DNA of 64,000 bases from Nocardioides sp. dk884 (GCF_009557055.1 NZ_CP045649.1:868001-932000), one strand, 5' to 3'; positions 38,409 to 47,310 are shown, counted from the stretch's first letter. The notes: generated by a model not told the origin, from the letters alone. Translations and numbers: made by a program.

Positions 38409-39352
38409 GCGGCCTCCAGTTCGCTGGTACGACGGGTGCTGCGGGTGCGCCACCACTGGGCGACGGCGAGCCCGGCGATGATGTCCCAGATGCCCCACCA
38501 GGCGGCGACCAGCGCCATCCCGCCGAGGCCGTCGAAGTAGGTGAAGACCAGCAGCAGGCCGAGGCCGGCGTTGCGGATGCCGACCTCGAAGGTCATCGCC
38601 TGGGTGCTCGGCTCGGGCAGCCGGGTGGCCCGGGCGATGCCGTAGCCCAGCAGCAGGGCGAGGGCGTCGTGGAGGAACACCGCGAGCAGCACGATGCCGA
38701 TGTAGTCGACGAAGATGTCCCAGTTGTTGGCGACCCCGATGAGGATCACGCCGCCGAGGGCGAGGAACGACAGCGGGCCGATGACCCGGTGTCCCACCGC
38801 GGCCACCCGCGGCCAGAGCCGGGCGATGGTGATGCCGGCGACGAACGGGACACCGATCACGAACGCGATCTCGGAGAGCATGTCGAGCGCGGAGAGGTCG
38901 ATGTCGCGCAGCAGGTCGTCGCCGGTGGGGTGCAGCGAGCCCCAGAACGCCATGTTGATCGGCATCAGGAAGATCGCCAGCACGTTGCCGATCGCGGTCA
39001 TCGACACCGACAGCGCGACGTCGCCGCCGGCGCGGTGGGTGAGGATGTTGGAGACGTTGCCGGGCGGGCAGCAGGCGACCAGGATCATCCCGAGCGCCAC
39101 CGAGCCGCGCACGTCGAGCAGCAGCGTGAGCGCGAAGGTGAGCGCGGGCAGCAGCAGGAACTGCGCGACCACGCCGATCGCGATGACCACGGGCCGGCGT
39201 ACGGCGGCGGCGAAGTCGGCGAGCCGGGTGTCCAGGGCGATGCCGAAGAGGATCGCGCCGATCACGATCTTCAGCGTCGTCAGCGACCCCTCCTCGAAGG
39301 CGATCCGGATGTTGTCCACGTCGGTGGCCAGGACGGTGAGGGTCGGGCTCAT
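38405..39352 (-). CDS. Bile acid:sodium symporter (BASS) family transporter
   Basis: Predicted 315-residue membrane protein with about nine to ten helices. CCPPGNVSNILTHRAGGDVALS is the first cross-over helix of the BASS fold and FEVGIRNAGLGLLLVF the second. It overlaps the monooxygenase upstream and the epimerase downstream by four bases each. The family imports organic anions with sodium; the cargo here is unknown. Confidence 0.8.
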   Translation of the reverse strand: MSPTLTVLATDVDNIRIAFEEGSLTTLKIVIGAILFGIALDTRLADFAAAVRRPVVIAIGVVAQFLLLPALTFALTLLLDVRGSVALGMILVACCPPGNVSNILTHRAGGDVALSVSMTAIGNVLAIFLMPINMAFWGSLHPTGDDLLRDIDLSALDMLSEIAFVIGVPFVAGITIARLWPRVAAVGHRVIGPLSFLALGGVILIGVANNWDIFVDYIGIVLLAVFLHDALALLLGYGIARATRLPEPSTQAMTFEVGIRNAGLGLLLVFTYFDGLGGMALVAAWWGIWDIIAGLAVAQWWRTRSTRRTSELEAA

Positions 39353-40665
39353 GCGGGCGCTCCCAGTGGCTGGATCAGTGACTCGATCTCGGCGCGCACC
39401 GCGGAGCGGTAGGCGTCCTTGTTGACGTAGTAGGACATCCGCTCCAGCCCGAGGTAGCGGTAGCCGCCGGACAGGTCGGGGCGCGGGCCGGCAGCGCGGG
39501 CGTCGAGCGCCGCGGCGGCCGCCGGGTCCTGGCTGCGGGCCCGCAGGTACGCCGCGACCAGCTCGGCCTGCTCGTAGCGGCCCTGCCAGCCGATGCCGGA
39601 GGCCTCGATCATGCCGAGCACGAACAGGTCGGGGTGCGCGGGGCTGAAGATGTTGAGGTAGAGGTCCGGGGCGGTGCCGGGTCCGGCCCAGCGCAGCAGC
39701 GCGGGGTCCAGGAACGGGTAGTGCAGCCGGTAGCCGGTCGCCAGCACCACCAGGTCGTACGCCGCGCGCGAGCCGTCCTTGAACCGCACCCCGTCACCGT
39801 CGAGGCGCTCCACGTCGGGGCGCACGGTGATGTCGCCGTGGCCGAGGTGGTGCAGCACGAGTGAGTTCACCACCGGGTGCGACTCGTAGATCTTGTGGTC
39901 GGGGCGCGGCAGCCCGAAGCGCACCGGGTCGCCGGTGAACAGCTTGAGCACCCGCGAGTCGATGGCCTGCTTGAGCCGCGGCGGCAGCGGGCGGCCCTGG
40001 TTGAGGGTGTCGGCGGGGCGGCCTAGGACGTACTTGGGCACGAAGTGGTAGCCGCGGCGCACCGAGAGGTCGACCGAGGCGGCGTGGTGGACCGCGTCCA
40101 CGGCGATGTCGCAGCCGGAGTTGCCGGCGCCGATGACCAGCACCCGCTTGCCGGCGAACACCTGGGCGCGCTTGTAGGCGCTGGTGTGCAGCAGCTCGCC
40201 GTCGAAGCTGCCCGGCAGCGTCGGGATGTTCGGCTCGCTGAGGGTGCCGTTGGCGACCAGGACACCGGCGTGGTGGACCTCCCGCTCGCCGTCCGGCCCG
40301 GTGCTGGTGACCACCAGTCCGCCGTCGGGGTGCGGGGTGACCGCGGTGACCTCGGTGTGGAAGCGGAAGCCGCGGGTGAGGTCGAAGTGGTCGGCGAAGT
40401 CGCGGAAGTAGGCGAGCAGCTCGCGGTGCGAGGGGTAGTCGGCCACCTCGGCGCGCATCGGGAACTCGCGGAACTCGGTGGTGTGCTTGGAGGAGATGAG
40501 GTGCGCGGACTCATAGACCGTGCTGCGCGGGGCGTCGATGTCCCACAGCCCGCCGACGCCGGGGCCGAGCTCGTAGCCCTCCCACGGCAGCCCCTGGCGC
40601 TGCAGGTTGCGCGCGCCGGCCAGGCCGCTGGGTCCGGCGCCGATCACGGCGTAGGTCTGCTGCAC
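39349..40665 (-). CDS. Flavin-containing monooxygenase
   Basis: Predicted 438-residue FAD/NADPH enzyme. YAVIGAGPSGLAGARNL is the FAD site, VLVIGAGNSGCDIAVDA the NADPH site, and LATGYRLHYPFL the ATGY-type linker motif. GTG start at 40665. First gene of the operon with the BASS transporter and epimerase, which suggests uptake and oxidation of an organic anion or ketone. It is divergent from the ATP-dependent ligase gene. Confidence 0.85.
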   Translation of the reverse strand: MQQTYAVIGAGPSGLAGARNLQRQGLPWEGYELGPGVGGLWDIDAPRSTVYESAHLISSKHTTEFREFPMRAEVADYPSHRELLAYFRDFADHFDLTRGFRFHTEVTAVTPHPDGGLVVTSTGPDGEREVHHAGVLVANGTLSEPNIPTLPGSFDGELLHTSAYKRAQVFAGKRVLVIGAGNSGCDIAVDAVHHAASVDLSVRRGYHFVPKYVLGRPADTLNQGRPLPPRLKQAIDSRVLKLFTGDPVRFGLPRPDHKIYESHPVVNSLVLHHLGHGDITVRPDVERLDGDGVRFKDGSRAAYDLVVLATGYRLHYPFLDPALLRWAGPGTAPDLYLNIFSPAHPDLFVLGMIEASGIGWQGRYEQAELVAAYLRARSQDPAAAAALDARAAGPRPDLSGGYRYLGLERMSYYVNKDAYRSAVRAEIESLIQPLGAPA

Positions 40666-40769
40666 GTGTCCCCCTTCGAGAAGTCGCCCGGACGGGCCGG
40701 AGGATTCTCGCCTAAGTCAGTCGATAAAGGGCAATTCGAGCGGCTGGGGCGATACGTCAAGATGACCGC

Positions 40770-41708
40770 ATGCGCCCGATGCTCGCCACGAAGACCGACC
40801 GGGTCCCGACCGGGGACGCATGGTCGCACGAGGTGAAGTGGGACGGGGTGCGAATCCTGGCCGATCTCAGAAGTGGTGCGGACGGGTCGCGACTGACCAG
40901 CCGCAACGACAACGACGTCACGATCGCCTGGCCCGACGTCGTGGGCAACGGTCCGGAGGCGGGGCGCGACCTGCTCGTGGACGGCGAGATCATCGCCCTC
41001 AATGAGCAGGGGCTGCCGGACTTCCGGGTGCTCCAGGACCGCATGCACGTGCGCCGCGCGACCAGCGCCGCCCGGCTGGCCACGAGCATCCCGGCGACCT
41101 TCATGGTCTTCGACCTGCTCCGCCTCGACGGCCGGGAGCTGGTCGAGGAGCCGCTCGAGCGGCGCCGCGAGCTGCTCGCCGGGCTCGCCGAGGCCGGCGA
41201 CCTCGGCTCCTGGCAGGCGCCCGCGTCGTACGACGACGGCGCGATGCTCCACGAGGCGACGCTCGCCCAGGGGCTGGAGGGCGTGGTGAGCAAGCGCCGC
41301 GACTCCCGCTACGTCTTCGGGCAGCGCAGCCCGCACTGGCTCAAGCTGGCCCACCGCCACCGGCACTCCTACGTGGTCGGCGGCTGGCGCCCGCAGGAGG
41401 GCACCAGCGACCGGCTCGCCGCGCTGCTGGTGGGGGAGCCGGGCGAGGGCGGGCTGCTCTACCGCGGCCGGGTCGGCAGCGGCATCGGGGCGAAGGTGAG
41501 CCGCCAGCTCGCCGAGCTGCTCGCCGGGCACACTCGCGCCGACAGCCCGTTCGACGACGAGGTGCCGCGCATCGACGCCCGCGGCACGGTCTGGGTCGAC
41601 CCGGTGCTGGTCATCGACGTCGACACCCACCACACCTCGCGCGCCCAGCGGCTGCGGCAGCCGTCGTATCAGGGGCTGCGCAGTGACCTGTCCCCGGAGG
41701 ACCTGTGA
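40770..41708 (+). CDS. ATP-dependent DNA ligase, LigD ligase-domain type
   Basis: Predicted 312-residue ligase. The nucleotide-transfer lysine is in EVKWDGVR (residue 24), GEIIAL and EGVVSKR are motifs III and IV, and KLAHRH is motif V. An OB-fold C-terminal domain follows. In many actinobacteria these parts belong to one LigD chain; here the ligase is a separate protein whose stop overlaps the polymerase-domain gene (GTGA). It works with Ku in end joining. Confidence 0.9.
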   Translation: MRPMLATKTDRVPTGDAWSHEVKWDGVRILADLRSGADGSRLTSRNDNDVTIAWPDVVGNGPEAGRDLLVDGEIIALNEQGLPDFRVLQDRMHVRRATSAARLATSIPATFMVFDLLRLDGRELVEEPLERRRELLAGLAEAGDLGSWQAPASYDDGAMLHEATLAQGLEGVVSKRRDSRYVFGQRSPHWLKLAHRHRHSYVVGGWRPQEGTSDRLAALLVGEPGEGGLLYRGRVGSGIGAKVSRQLAELLAGHTRADSPFDDEVPRIDARGTVWVDPVLVIDVDTHHTSRAQRLRQPSYQGLRSDLSPEDL

Positions 41709-42616
41709 GCCCCGCCCGCGATCGCCAGGAGGTGCGCGTCGAGGTCGACGGGCGCACGCTGACCATCAGCAGCCTCGACAAGGTGCTCTACCCGCGCACC
41801 GGCACCACCAAGGGGGAGGTGCTGCACTACTACGCCCAGATCGCGCCGGTGCTGCTGCCGCACCTCGCCGAGCGCGCGGTCACCCGCATCCGGTGGCCGC
41901 ACGGCGTGCAGGACGGCAGCTTCTTCGAGAAGAACACCCCGCCCGGCACGCCGTCGTGGGTGCGCACCGTGAAGGTGCCGACCACCGGCTCGCGCGGCAC
42001 CTCGCGCCACGGCGACACCCTGGTCTTCCCGGTCGCCGATGACCTGGCCACGCTCACCTGGCTGGTCAACCTCGCCGCGCTGGAGCTGCACGTGCACCAG
42101 TGGACGGTCGGGCGCAACGGGCGCCCGCGCAACGCCGACCGACTCGTCATCGACCTCGACCCCGGCGAGCCGGCCGGGCTGCACGAGTGCTGCCAGGTCG
42201 CGCTGCTGGTGCGCGAGCACCTCGAGGAGCGCGGGCTGAGCGGGCGGCCGGTCACCAGCGGCAGCAAGGGGCTGCACCTGTACGCCGACCTGCCGCGCCG
42301 GCTGCCCTCGGAGGACGCCACCGCGCTGGCCAAGGAGATCGCCGAGGAGCTCCAGCGCGCCCACCCCGACCGAGTGACCGCGACCATGACCAAGTCGCGC
42401 CGCGGCGGCAAGGTGTTCCTCGACTGGTCGCAGAACGCCGCCTCCAAGACCACCATCTCGCCGTACTCGCTGCGCGGGAAGGAGCGCCCGACCGTCGCCA
42501 CGCCTGTCACCTGGGACGAGGTCGAGGCCGGGGCCGAGGACCCCGAGGGGCTGGGCCAGTTCCTGTTCGGCGAGGTGCTCGAACGGGTCGCGCAGCACGG
42601 CGACCTGTTCGCCTGA
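41705..42616 (+). CDS. LigD polymerase/primase-domain protein
   Basis: Predicted 303-residue primase-polymerase of the LigD type. NADRLVIDLDPGE gives the catalytic Asp pair, TSGSKGLHLYADLP the substrate loop, and KVFLDWSQNA the third Asp. It starts at a GTG that overlaps the ligase stop. It fills gaps or adds ribonucleotides at broken ends held by Ku. No phosphoesterase domain gene is in the window. Confidence 0.92.
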   Translation: MSPARDRQEVRVEVDGRTLTISSLDKVLYPRTGTTKGEVLHYYAQIAPVLLPHLAERAVTRIRWPHGVQDGSFFEKNTPPGTPSWVRTVKVPTTGSRGTSRHGDTLVFPVADDLATLTWLVNLAALELHVHQWTVGRNGRPRNADRLVIDLDPGEPAGLHECCQVALLVREHLEERGLSGRPVTSGSKGLHLYADLPRRLPSEDATALAKEIAEELQRAHPDRVTATMTKSRRGGKVFLDWSQNAASKTTISPYSLRGKERPTVATPVTWDEVEAGAEDPEGLGQFLFGEVLERVAQHGDLFA

Positions 42617-42629
42617 CCCCGAGCGACCG

Positions 42630-42656
42630 GCCGGCCGCTTCTCGGCCGGCGTTGTT
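42630..42656 (+). terminator. Hairpin terminator after the LigD polymerase gene
   Basis: GCCGGCCG and CGGCCGGC pair over a five-base loop, followed by GTTGTT. It lies 14 bases after the polymerase stop. Confidence 0.6.
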
Positions 42657-42760
42657 ACCGACGCGTAGGCGACACGTGGTGGCGTCGTGGGGAGCCGGAG
42701 GGCGGTGCGCTCCTAGCGTGGTCACGCACCCTGCCGCCCGACCGGGAGAGGACCACCCCG

Positions 42761-43063
42761 ATGCTGCCGACGTCCCCGCGACGCACCTCCTCGCGCCGAG
42801 TGCTGGCCGGTGCCGCGGCCCTGGGCGGGGCGGCGCTGGTCGTGCTCGGCCTCGGTGGCCCGGGCGTGACGGGGGGCGGTGAGGACGGCGTACGCCTGGA
42901 GTCCTCCGTCGACACCCGGGCGACGCTCGTGGTGAGCGAGCTGGCGCCGGCGCAGAAGGCCAGCCGCGACCTGACCATCACCAACGACGTGGCCGAGCTC
43001 GCCCGGCTGACACTGGTCGAGGACGTCGAGATCGCCTACACCTGGGCGACCACCCCGGCCTGA
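42761..43063 (+). CDS. Small secreted protein, unknown
   Basis: Predicted 100-residue protein with a ribosome-binding site (GAGAGGACC) before the ATG. SRRVLAGAAALGGAALVVLGL is a signal sequence preceded by SPRRTSSRR, which has a Tat-like Arg pair but is not a clear Tat motif. The mature 60 residues have a DVAELARLTLVEDVEIAYTW end and no recognised domain. It precedes the response regulator on the same strand. Confidence 0.5.
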   Translation: MLPTSPRRTSSRRVLAGAAALGGAALVVLGLGGPGVTGGGEDGVRLESSVDTRATLVVSELAPAQKASRDLTITNDVAELARLTLVEDVEIAYTWATTPA

Positions 43064-43112
43064 GTCTGCAACAACCGCGGTGCCGTCGAGGGGTGGGCTC
43101 TATGCTCCTGCC

Positions 43113-43808
43113 ATGGCCCCACGCGTTCTCGTCGTCGAAGACGAGGAGGACATTGCCTATCCGCTCGTGCGCACCCTCGAGCGTGAGGGGTACGTCGTGG
43201 AGTGGGTCGACACCGGCCTCGGCGCGCTGGAGATCCTCGCCACCGACCCTTCCGACGTGGTGCTGCTCGACCTCGGCCTGCCCGACCTCGACGGGCTCGA
43301 GGTGTGCCGCAAGTCCCGCGAGGCGGGGTTCCTCGGCGCGATCCTGATCCTCACCGCGCGGGCCAGCGAGATGGACCGGGTGGTCGGCCTCGACTACGGC
43401 GCCGACGACTACCTCGCCAAGCCGTTCGCCCTCGCCGAGCTGCACGCCCGCATCCGCGCGATGCTGCGCCGCACCGCCGGCACCGGGTTCGGCGCGGAGG
43501 ATTCCGGGCAGGACGCGCTGCGCGTCGACGTACCGGCTCGGCGCGTCTACGCCGGCACCGAGGAGGTGCCGCTGACCGGCAAGGAGTTCGACGTCTTGTC
43601 GATCCTGGCCGCCAACCGCGACAAGGTGGTCTCCCGCGGCCGGCTGATGGCCGACGTGTGGGACGAGAACTGGTACGGCTCCACCAAGACCCTCGACGTC
43701 ACCATCGGGCGGCTGCGCCAGAAGCTCGAGAGCGTCGGCGTCGAGGACAAGGTGGTCGCGGTCCGCGGTGTCGGGTTCCGCCTCGAGGGTCCGCGCCCGG
43801 AGATCTGA
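43113..43808 (+). CDS. OmpR/PhoB-type response regulator (orphan)
   Basis: Predicted 231-residue two-component regulator. The receiver domain has VVEDEEDI, the phospho-acceptor Asp (near residue 53) in VLLDLGLPDLDG, and the conserved Lys in LAKPF (near 103). The C-terminal winged-helix domain has KEFDVLSILAANRDKVVSRG and VRGVGFRLE. No histidine kinase gene is adjacent. TATGCT at 43101-43106 lies six bases before the ATG, so translation may be leaderless. Confidence 0.93.
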   Translation: MAPRVLVVEDEEDIAYPLVRTLEREGYVVEWVDTGLGALEILATDPSDVVLLDLGLPDLDGLEVCRKSREAGFLGAILILTARASEMDRVVGLDYGADDYLAKPFALAELHARIRAMLRRTAGTGFGAEDSGQDALRVDVPARRVYAGTEEVPLTGKEFDVLSILAANRDKVVSRGRLMADVWDENWYGSTKTLDVTIGRLRQKLESVGVEDKVVAVRGVGFRLEGPRPEI

Positions 43809-43848
43809 GCCGTTCCCCTGCCGGAGCAACTGCTCTAGGTTGGCCGCC

Positions 43849-44799
43849 ATGGCTGGCCCGACTGGCACGACTGGCGGCATCCGCATCCGCATCCGCGGCA
43901 AGCGCTTCGGCGGCGTCCCTCGCGCGCACTGGCGCCGCGTCAACGACGCGATGGACCCCGAGACGCAGTACGTCGAGATCTATCGCAACGTCGCGATGCA
44001 GGAGTTCCCCTGGGACATGAACCAGGCGCTCAGCTTCGCGCTGTTCCGCACCTACGCGGTGCCCGGGATCGGGCGGCTGCTGGACCGGACCGGGGAGTTC
44101 ACCGGCAACACCCAGAAGCGCTACGACGACACCGCGCTGCTGCTCGAGGTGCCGTTCGGTCGGGGCTTCGAGGACCCCGAGGCGCGCGCCGCGATCCGGC
44201 GGATCAACCAGATGCACCGCTCCTACGACATCCCCGACCACGAGATGCGCTACGTGCTCAGCACGTTCGTGGTGGTCCCGAAGCGCTGGCTCGACGACTA
44301 CGGCAAGCGGCCGCTGAGCGACGTCGAGCTGCGCGCGTCGGTGAACTACTACCGCGAACTCGGCCGGCACATGGCGATCCCCGACATCCCGGACAGCTAC
44401 GACGGGTTCGCGCGGCTGATGGACACCTACGAGGCCGAGCACTTCGCCTTCGACGAGGGCGGGCGCCGCGTCGCCGACGCCACGCTGGCGCTGCTGGTGA
44501 CCTTCCACCCCTCCTTCGCCTCGCGCGCGGTCGAGGTCTTCAGCCGGGCCCTGATGGACGAGCCGCTGCGCGAGGCGTTCGGCTACGAGGCCCCCTCGCG
44601 CCGGGTCGAGGCGCTCTCGCGCGGCCTGCTGCGCGCCCGCGGCGTACTCCTGCGCGCCTTCCCCGTGCGCCGCGACCCCAAGCGCATCGCCGACCTGCCC
44701 TGGGTCCGCAGCTACCCCGACGGCTTCCGCGTCGACGACCTCGGCACCTTCCCAGGCACCACCCCCGCCCCCACCCCCGGCTGCCCCGTCCCGCACTGA
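43849..44799 (+). CDS. MpaB/DUF2236-family oxygenase
   Basis: Predicted 316-residue cytosolic protein. MQEFPWDMNQALSFALFRTYAVP, RTGEFTGNTQKRYDDTALLL and the haem-region INQMHRSYDIPDHEM match the DUF2236 family, which includes latex-clearing-type and MpaB oxygenases. TAGGTT lies seven bases before the ATG at 43849. Substrate unknown. The gene ends in a Pro/Thr-rich tail and is followed by a short repeat array. Confidence 0.75.
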   Translation: MAGPTGTTGGIRIRIRGKRFGGVPRAHWRRVNDAMDPETQYVEIYRNVAMQEFPWDMNQALSFALFRTYAVPGIGRLLDRTGEFTGNTQKRYDDTALLLEVPFGRGFEDPEARAAIRRINQMHRSYDIPDHEMRYVLSTFVVVPKRWLDDYGKRPLSDVELRASVNYYRELGRHMAIPDIPDSYDGFARLMDTYEAEHFAFDEGGRRVADATLALLVTFHPSFASRAVEVFSRALMDEPLREAFGYEAPSRRVEALSRGLLRARGVLLRAFPVRRDPKRIADLPWVRSYPDGFRVDDLGTFPGTTPAPTPGCPVPH

Positions 44800-44806
44800 C
44801 CCCCTC

Positions 44807-44870
44807 GCCGAGTCGGCGCCAATGGTTGCGCGAGTCGGCGCCAATGGCGCGCCGAGTCGGCCCTTGTGGT
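44807..44870. repeat. Intergenic GAGTCGGCGCCAATGG repeat, three units
   Basis: Three units of about 21-24 bases directly follow the MpaB-like stop: two end in CCAATGG and the third diverges to CCCTTGTGG. The same unit occurs at 18109-18150. See the findings for possible meaning. Confidence 0.65.
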
Positions 44871-44880
44871 GGCGCGGGAC

Positions 44881-44909
44881 TTGGACCTCGACCGACGCCG
44901 GGCTACCGT
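44881..44909 (+). promoter_or_regulatory. Sigma-70-type promoter of the riboswitch/NlpC-P60 transcript
   Basis: TTGGAC (44881-44886) and TACCGT (44904-44909) are separated by 17 bases, which places the start site just upstream of the riboswitch fold. Confidence 0.6.
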
Positions 44910-44924
44910 CGGCGCCTTGACCTG

Positions 44925-45125
44925 AGCCCAGGTCGCCGACGCATGGGTACGCCGAGTCCTGCCCGCCCCTGCGCCGGACGTCGGACGGCGCGCGCGCCGC
45001 CGGGGCAGGAGTGGGGGACCCACCTCTCCACGCGGTCCACGGACCGCTCGGGGCGAAGCCACCCACGGGTGGCCGGGCACCTTCCACAGCCCGAGCCCGA
45101 CAGCTCACCTCACAGGCGTGGGAAG
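44925..45125 (+). promoter_or_regulatory. Cyclic di-AMP riboswitch (ydaO/yuaA type)
   Basis: The 200-base leader carries the recognisable blocks of the actinobacterial ydaO element in order: GTACGCCGAGTCCTGCCCGC, GTGGGGGACCCACC, GGGGCGAAGCC and GAGCCCGACAGCTCACCT. The same class controls resuscitation-factor and NlpC/P60 wall-hydrolase genes in other actinobacteria, where c-di-AMP binding lowers expression. The next gene here is exactly such a hydrolase, starting nine bases later. Confidence 0.88.
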
Positions 45126-45133
45126 GACAGCCC

Positions 45134-45727
45134 ATGCACTCGACCACCCCCACCACCGTGGAACCCCGCCGCGTGACCGGGCCGCTGCGCCACGCCGTAC
45201 GCCTCGGCGCCCGCGTCGTCGGCGCCGGCGCCCTCGCCGTCACCCTGATCGGGGTCTCGCCGACGCCGCCGGCCGACGCCGCCCCCGGCGCGACCCTGCA
45301 GGCCGTGGCGCCCGCCGCCCAGCCCACTGCCAAGCCCGCCGCGCGCAAGAAGCAGGAGCGCCGCATCGGCAAGGCGATCTCGATCGCGCGCAACCAGATC
45401 GGCGACCGCTACCGCTACGGCGCCACCGGGCCCAACGCCTTCGACTGCTCCGGGCTGACCAGCTATGCCTTCCGCAAGGCGGGCATCAAGGGCATCCCGC
45501 GGACCTCCTCGGCCCAGGCCGGCTGGGCCAAGCGGATCGCGCGCTCGAAGATGCGCCGCGGCGACCTGGTCTTCTTCCACAACGGCGGCAGCGTCTACCA
45601 CGTCGGGATCTTCACCGGCGTCAAGGACGGCAAGCGCCGCATCATCCACGCGCCGTCGACCGGCAAGCGCGTGCAGGCAGCGAAGATCTGGACCGACTCC
45701 TGGTTCGCTGGCACCGCGCGCCGCTGA
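45134..45727 (+). CDS. Secreted NlpC/P60 peptidoglycan hydrolase
   Basis: Predicted 197-residue exported endopeptidase. A long signal peptide ends near PPADAA, then an Ala/Pro/Lys linker, then the catalytic domain from about residue 80. The nucleophile is Cys105 in FDCSGLTSYAF, and the His is in VYHVGIF (about residue 156). GGAAGGAC lies upstream of the ATG. It cleaves stem peptides in the wall and should be under c-di-AMP control through the leader. Confidence 0.92.
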   Translation: MHSTTPTTVEPRRVTGPLRHAVRLGARVVGAGALAVTLIGVSPTPPADAAPGATLQAVAPAAQPTAKPAARKKQERRIGKAISIARNQIGDRYRYGATGPNAFDCSGLTSYAFRKAGIKGIPRTSSAQAGWAKRIARSKMRRGDLVFFHNGGSVYHVGIFTGVKDGKRRIIHAPSTGKRVQAAKIWTDSWFAGTARR

Positions 45728-45733
45728 CGCACC

Positions 45734-46522
45734 TCAGGGCACGGGTGAGGGCTCCGCGTCGGCGTCGGTGAACGGCCGGCCGCCCCCGAAGGAGTCGCTC
45801 ACCTGGCCCGCGTCCAGCACGCGGTACGGCGCCGGCGAGCTCGCCGCGCGTCGGATCAGCTCCTCCAGCGGCACCCGCCCGCGCGAGGCGACGAGCAGCA
45901 GGTTGCCGCCACGGCGGCCGCGCAGCGTCGCCGGCTCGGCGCTCAGCATCAGCCGCGGCAGGCTCTCGCGCACCGCGGCCACCACCCGCCGGGTCCACGC
46001 GAACGGCGCCCGGTCGGCGAGGTTGAGCAGCAGCAGCCCCTGCTCGCCGAGCACCCCCGCCGCCACCGCCGCGGCCTCGCGGGTGACCAGGTCAGCCGGC
46101 ACCCGCCCCTCCGCGTACGCGTCGACGACGATGACGTCGGCGCTGTCCGGGCGCAGCGCCGCCAGGCCCGTGCGGCCGTCCACCGGGCGCACCTTGATCC
46201 CGCTGCGCGCCGGCAGCGGCAGCTCCGCGCGCACTCGCTCGGTCACGTGCACGGCCGGCTCGAGCACGATCTGCGCCGACCGGGGCCGGGTCGCCGCCAC
46301 GTAGCGCGGCAGCGTCATCGCCGCCCCACCCACGTGCACCACCCGCACCGGCTCACCCGCCGGCGCGCACGCGTCGAGCACGTCGCCGATGCGGCGTACG
46401 TAGTCGAAGGCCAGCCGGGTCGGGTCCTCGAGGTCCACGTGGGACTGCTCGTGCCCGTCGAGCCGCAGCACGTACGACCCCGCCCGCTCGGTCGGCACGA
46501 TCTCGAGAGTCCCGGTGTCCAC
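45734..46522 (-). CDS. Spermidine-synthase-like methyltransferase-fold protein
   Basis: Predicted 262-residue Rossmann protein. VRVVHVGGAAMTLPRYVAATRP corresponds to the GGG nucleotide loop of spermidine synthases and DVIVVDAYAEGRVPADLVT to the acidic catalytic-loop region. The aminopropyl-transferase gatekeeper motif is not obvious, so polyamine synthesis is not assured. GTG start at 46522. It faces the NlpC/P60 gene. Confidence 0.65.
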   Translation of the reverse strand: MDTGTLEIVPTERAGSYVLRLDGHEQSHVDLEDPTRLAFDYVRRIGDVLDACAPAGEPVRVVHVGGAAMTLPRYVAATRPRSAQIVLEPAVHVTERVRAELPLPARSGIKVRPVDGRTGLAALRPDSADVIVVDAYAEGRVPADLVTREAAAVAAGVLGEQGLLLLNLADRAPFAWTRRVVAAVRESLPRLMLSAEPATLRGRRGGNLLLVASRGRVPLEELIRRAASSPAPYRVLDAGQVSDSFGGGRPFTDADAEPSPVP

Positions 46523-46605
46523 GGGCCTATCCTCGCAGCGGCATATGCGCGGGCCCCGCGGCACCACGACCTCGGTACGACGCGCCGCGGTTACGCTTCC
46601 GCTCA

Positions 46606-47262
46606 ATGGTCAGTGTCCTCGCACTCGTGATCCCGCTGGCCTTCGCCGGCGCTATCAGTCCGGTCATGTTCACCGAGCAGACCGTGCTGCTGGCCGGGCG
46701 CAACGGCCGCCGCGTCGCGGCGAGCTACGCCGCCGGGGTGGGCGCGACGTTGCTGGTGATCGTGTCGTTGCTGGTGTTCTTCGGCAGGTCCATCGCCCTC
46801 CCGGAGGAGCCCAGCCTCAGCGCCTCGCTCGACATCGTCCTCGGGGCCCTTCTGGTGCTCATCGCCGTCGTGCTGCGGTACCGCCGGCCGCGGTCCCCGA
46901 AGCCCGAGAAGTCGCGTGACCGCGGGCTGAGCCCGACCCAGGCGCTGGGGTTCGGCGTGGTCTCGATGGCGACGAACTTCACGACGCTGGCGGTCATGGT
47001 CCCCATCGCCAAGGAGATCGCTGCCAGCGATCTCGAGTTCCTCGCCCGCCTGATCGTGCTCGCCATCGTCGTCGTCGTGGCAGCGGTGCCGGCCTGGCTG
47101 CCGCTCGCGATGACCCTGGTGGCGCCCGACCCCACGCGCCGCGGTCTGCAGGCGCTGGGCGACTTCATCGACACCCGCGGTCGGTTGGTCACGGTGCTGC
47201 TCCTGGCCGCGGTAGGCCTCTTCCTGGTGGTCCGCGGCATCGTGCGCATGGTCGGTCTCTGA
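46606..47262 (+). CDS. GAP (Sap) family membrane transporter
   Basis: Predicted 218-residue membrane protein with six helices in two groups separated by a charged loop (RRPRSPKPEKSRDRG). IPLAFAGAISPVMFTEQ and NFTTLAVMVPIAKE fit the GAP/sulfolipid-addressing family, distant relatives of LysE exporters that move envelope lipids or small molecules. Divergent from the spermidine-synthase-like gene. Confidence 0.65.
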   Translation: MVSVLALVIPLAFAGAISPVMFTEQTVLLAGRNGRRVAASYAAGVGATLLVIVSLLVFFGRSIALPEEPSLSASLDIVLGALLVLIAVVLRYRRPRSPKPEKSRDRGLSPTQALGFGVVSMATNFTTLAVMVPIAKEIAASDLEFLARLIVLAIVVVVAAVPAWLPLAMTLVAPDPTRRGLQALGDFIDTRGRLVTVLLLAAVGLFLVVRGIVRMVGL

Positions 47263-47276
47263 GGCCGACAGGGCCC

Positions 47277-47310
47277 GTTGTCCGCAGATCTGGGTAGAGG
47301 GGTCGGCCGT
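47277..47310. repeat. 34-base dispersed repeat, copy 1
   Basis: Contains GTTGTCCGCAGATCTGGG followed by TAGAGGGG. Copies 2 and 3 are at 49063-49096 and 54651-54684 with three or four changes. It lies between the GAP-family gene and the acyl-CoA synthetase and is not accounted for by either coding region. Confidence 0.7.
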
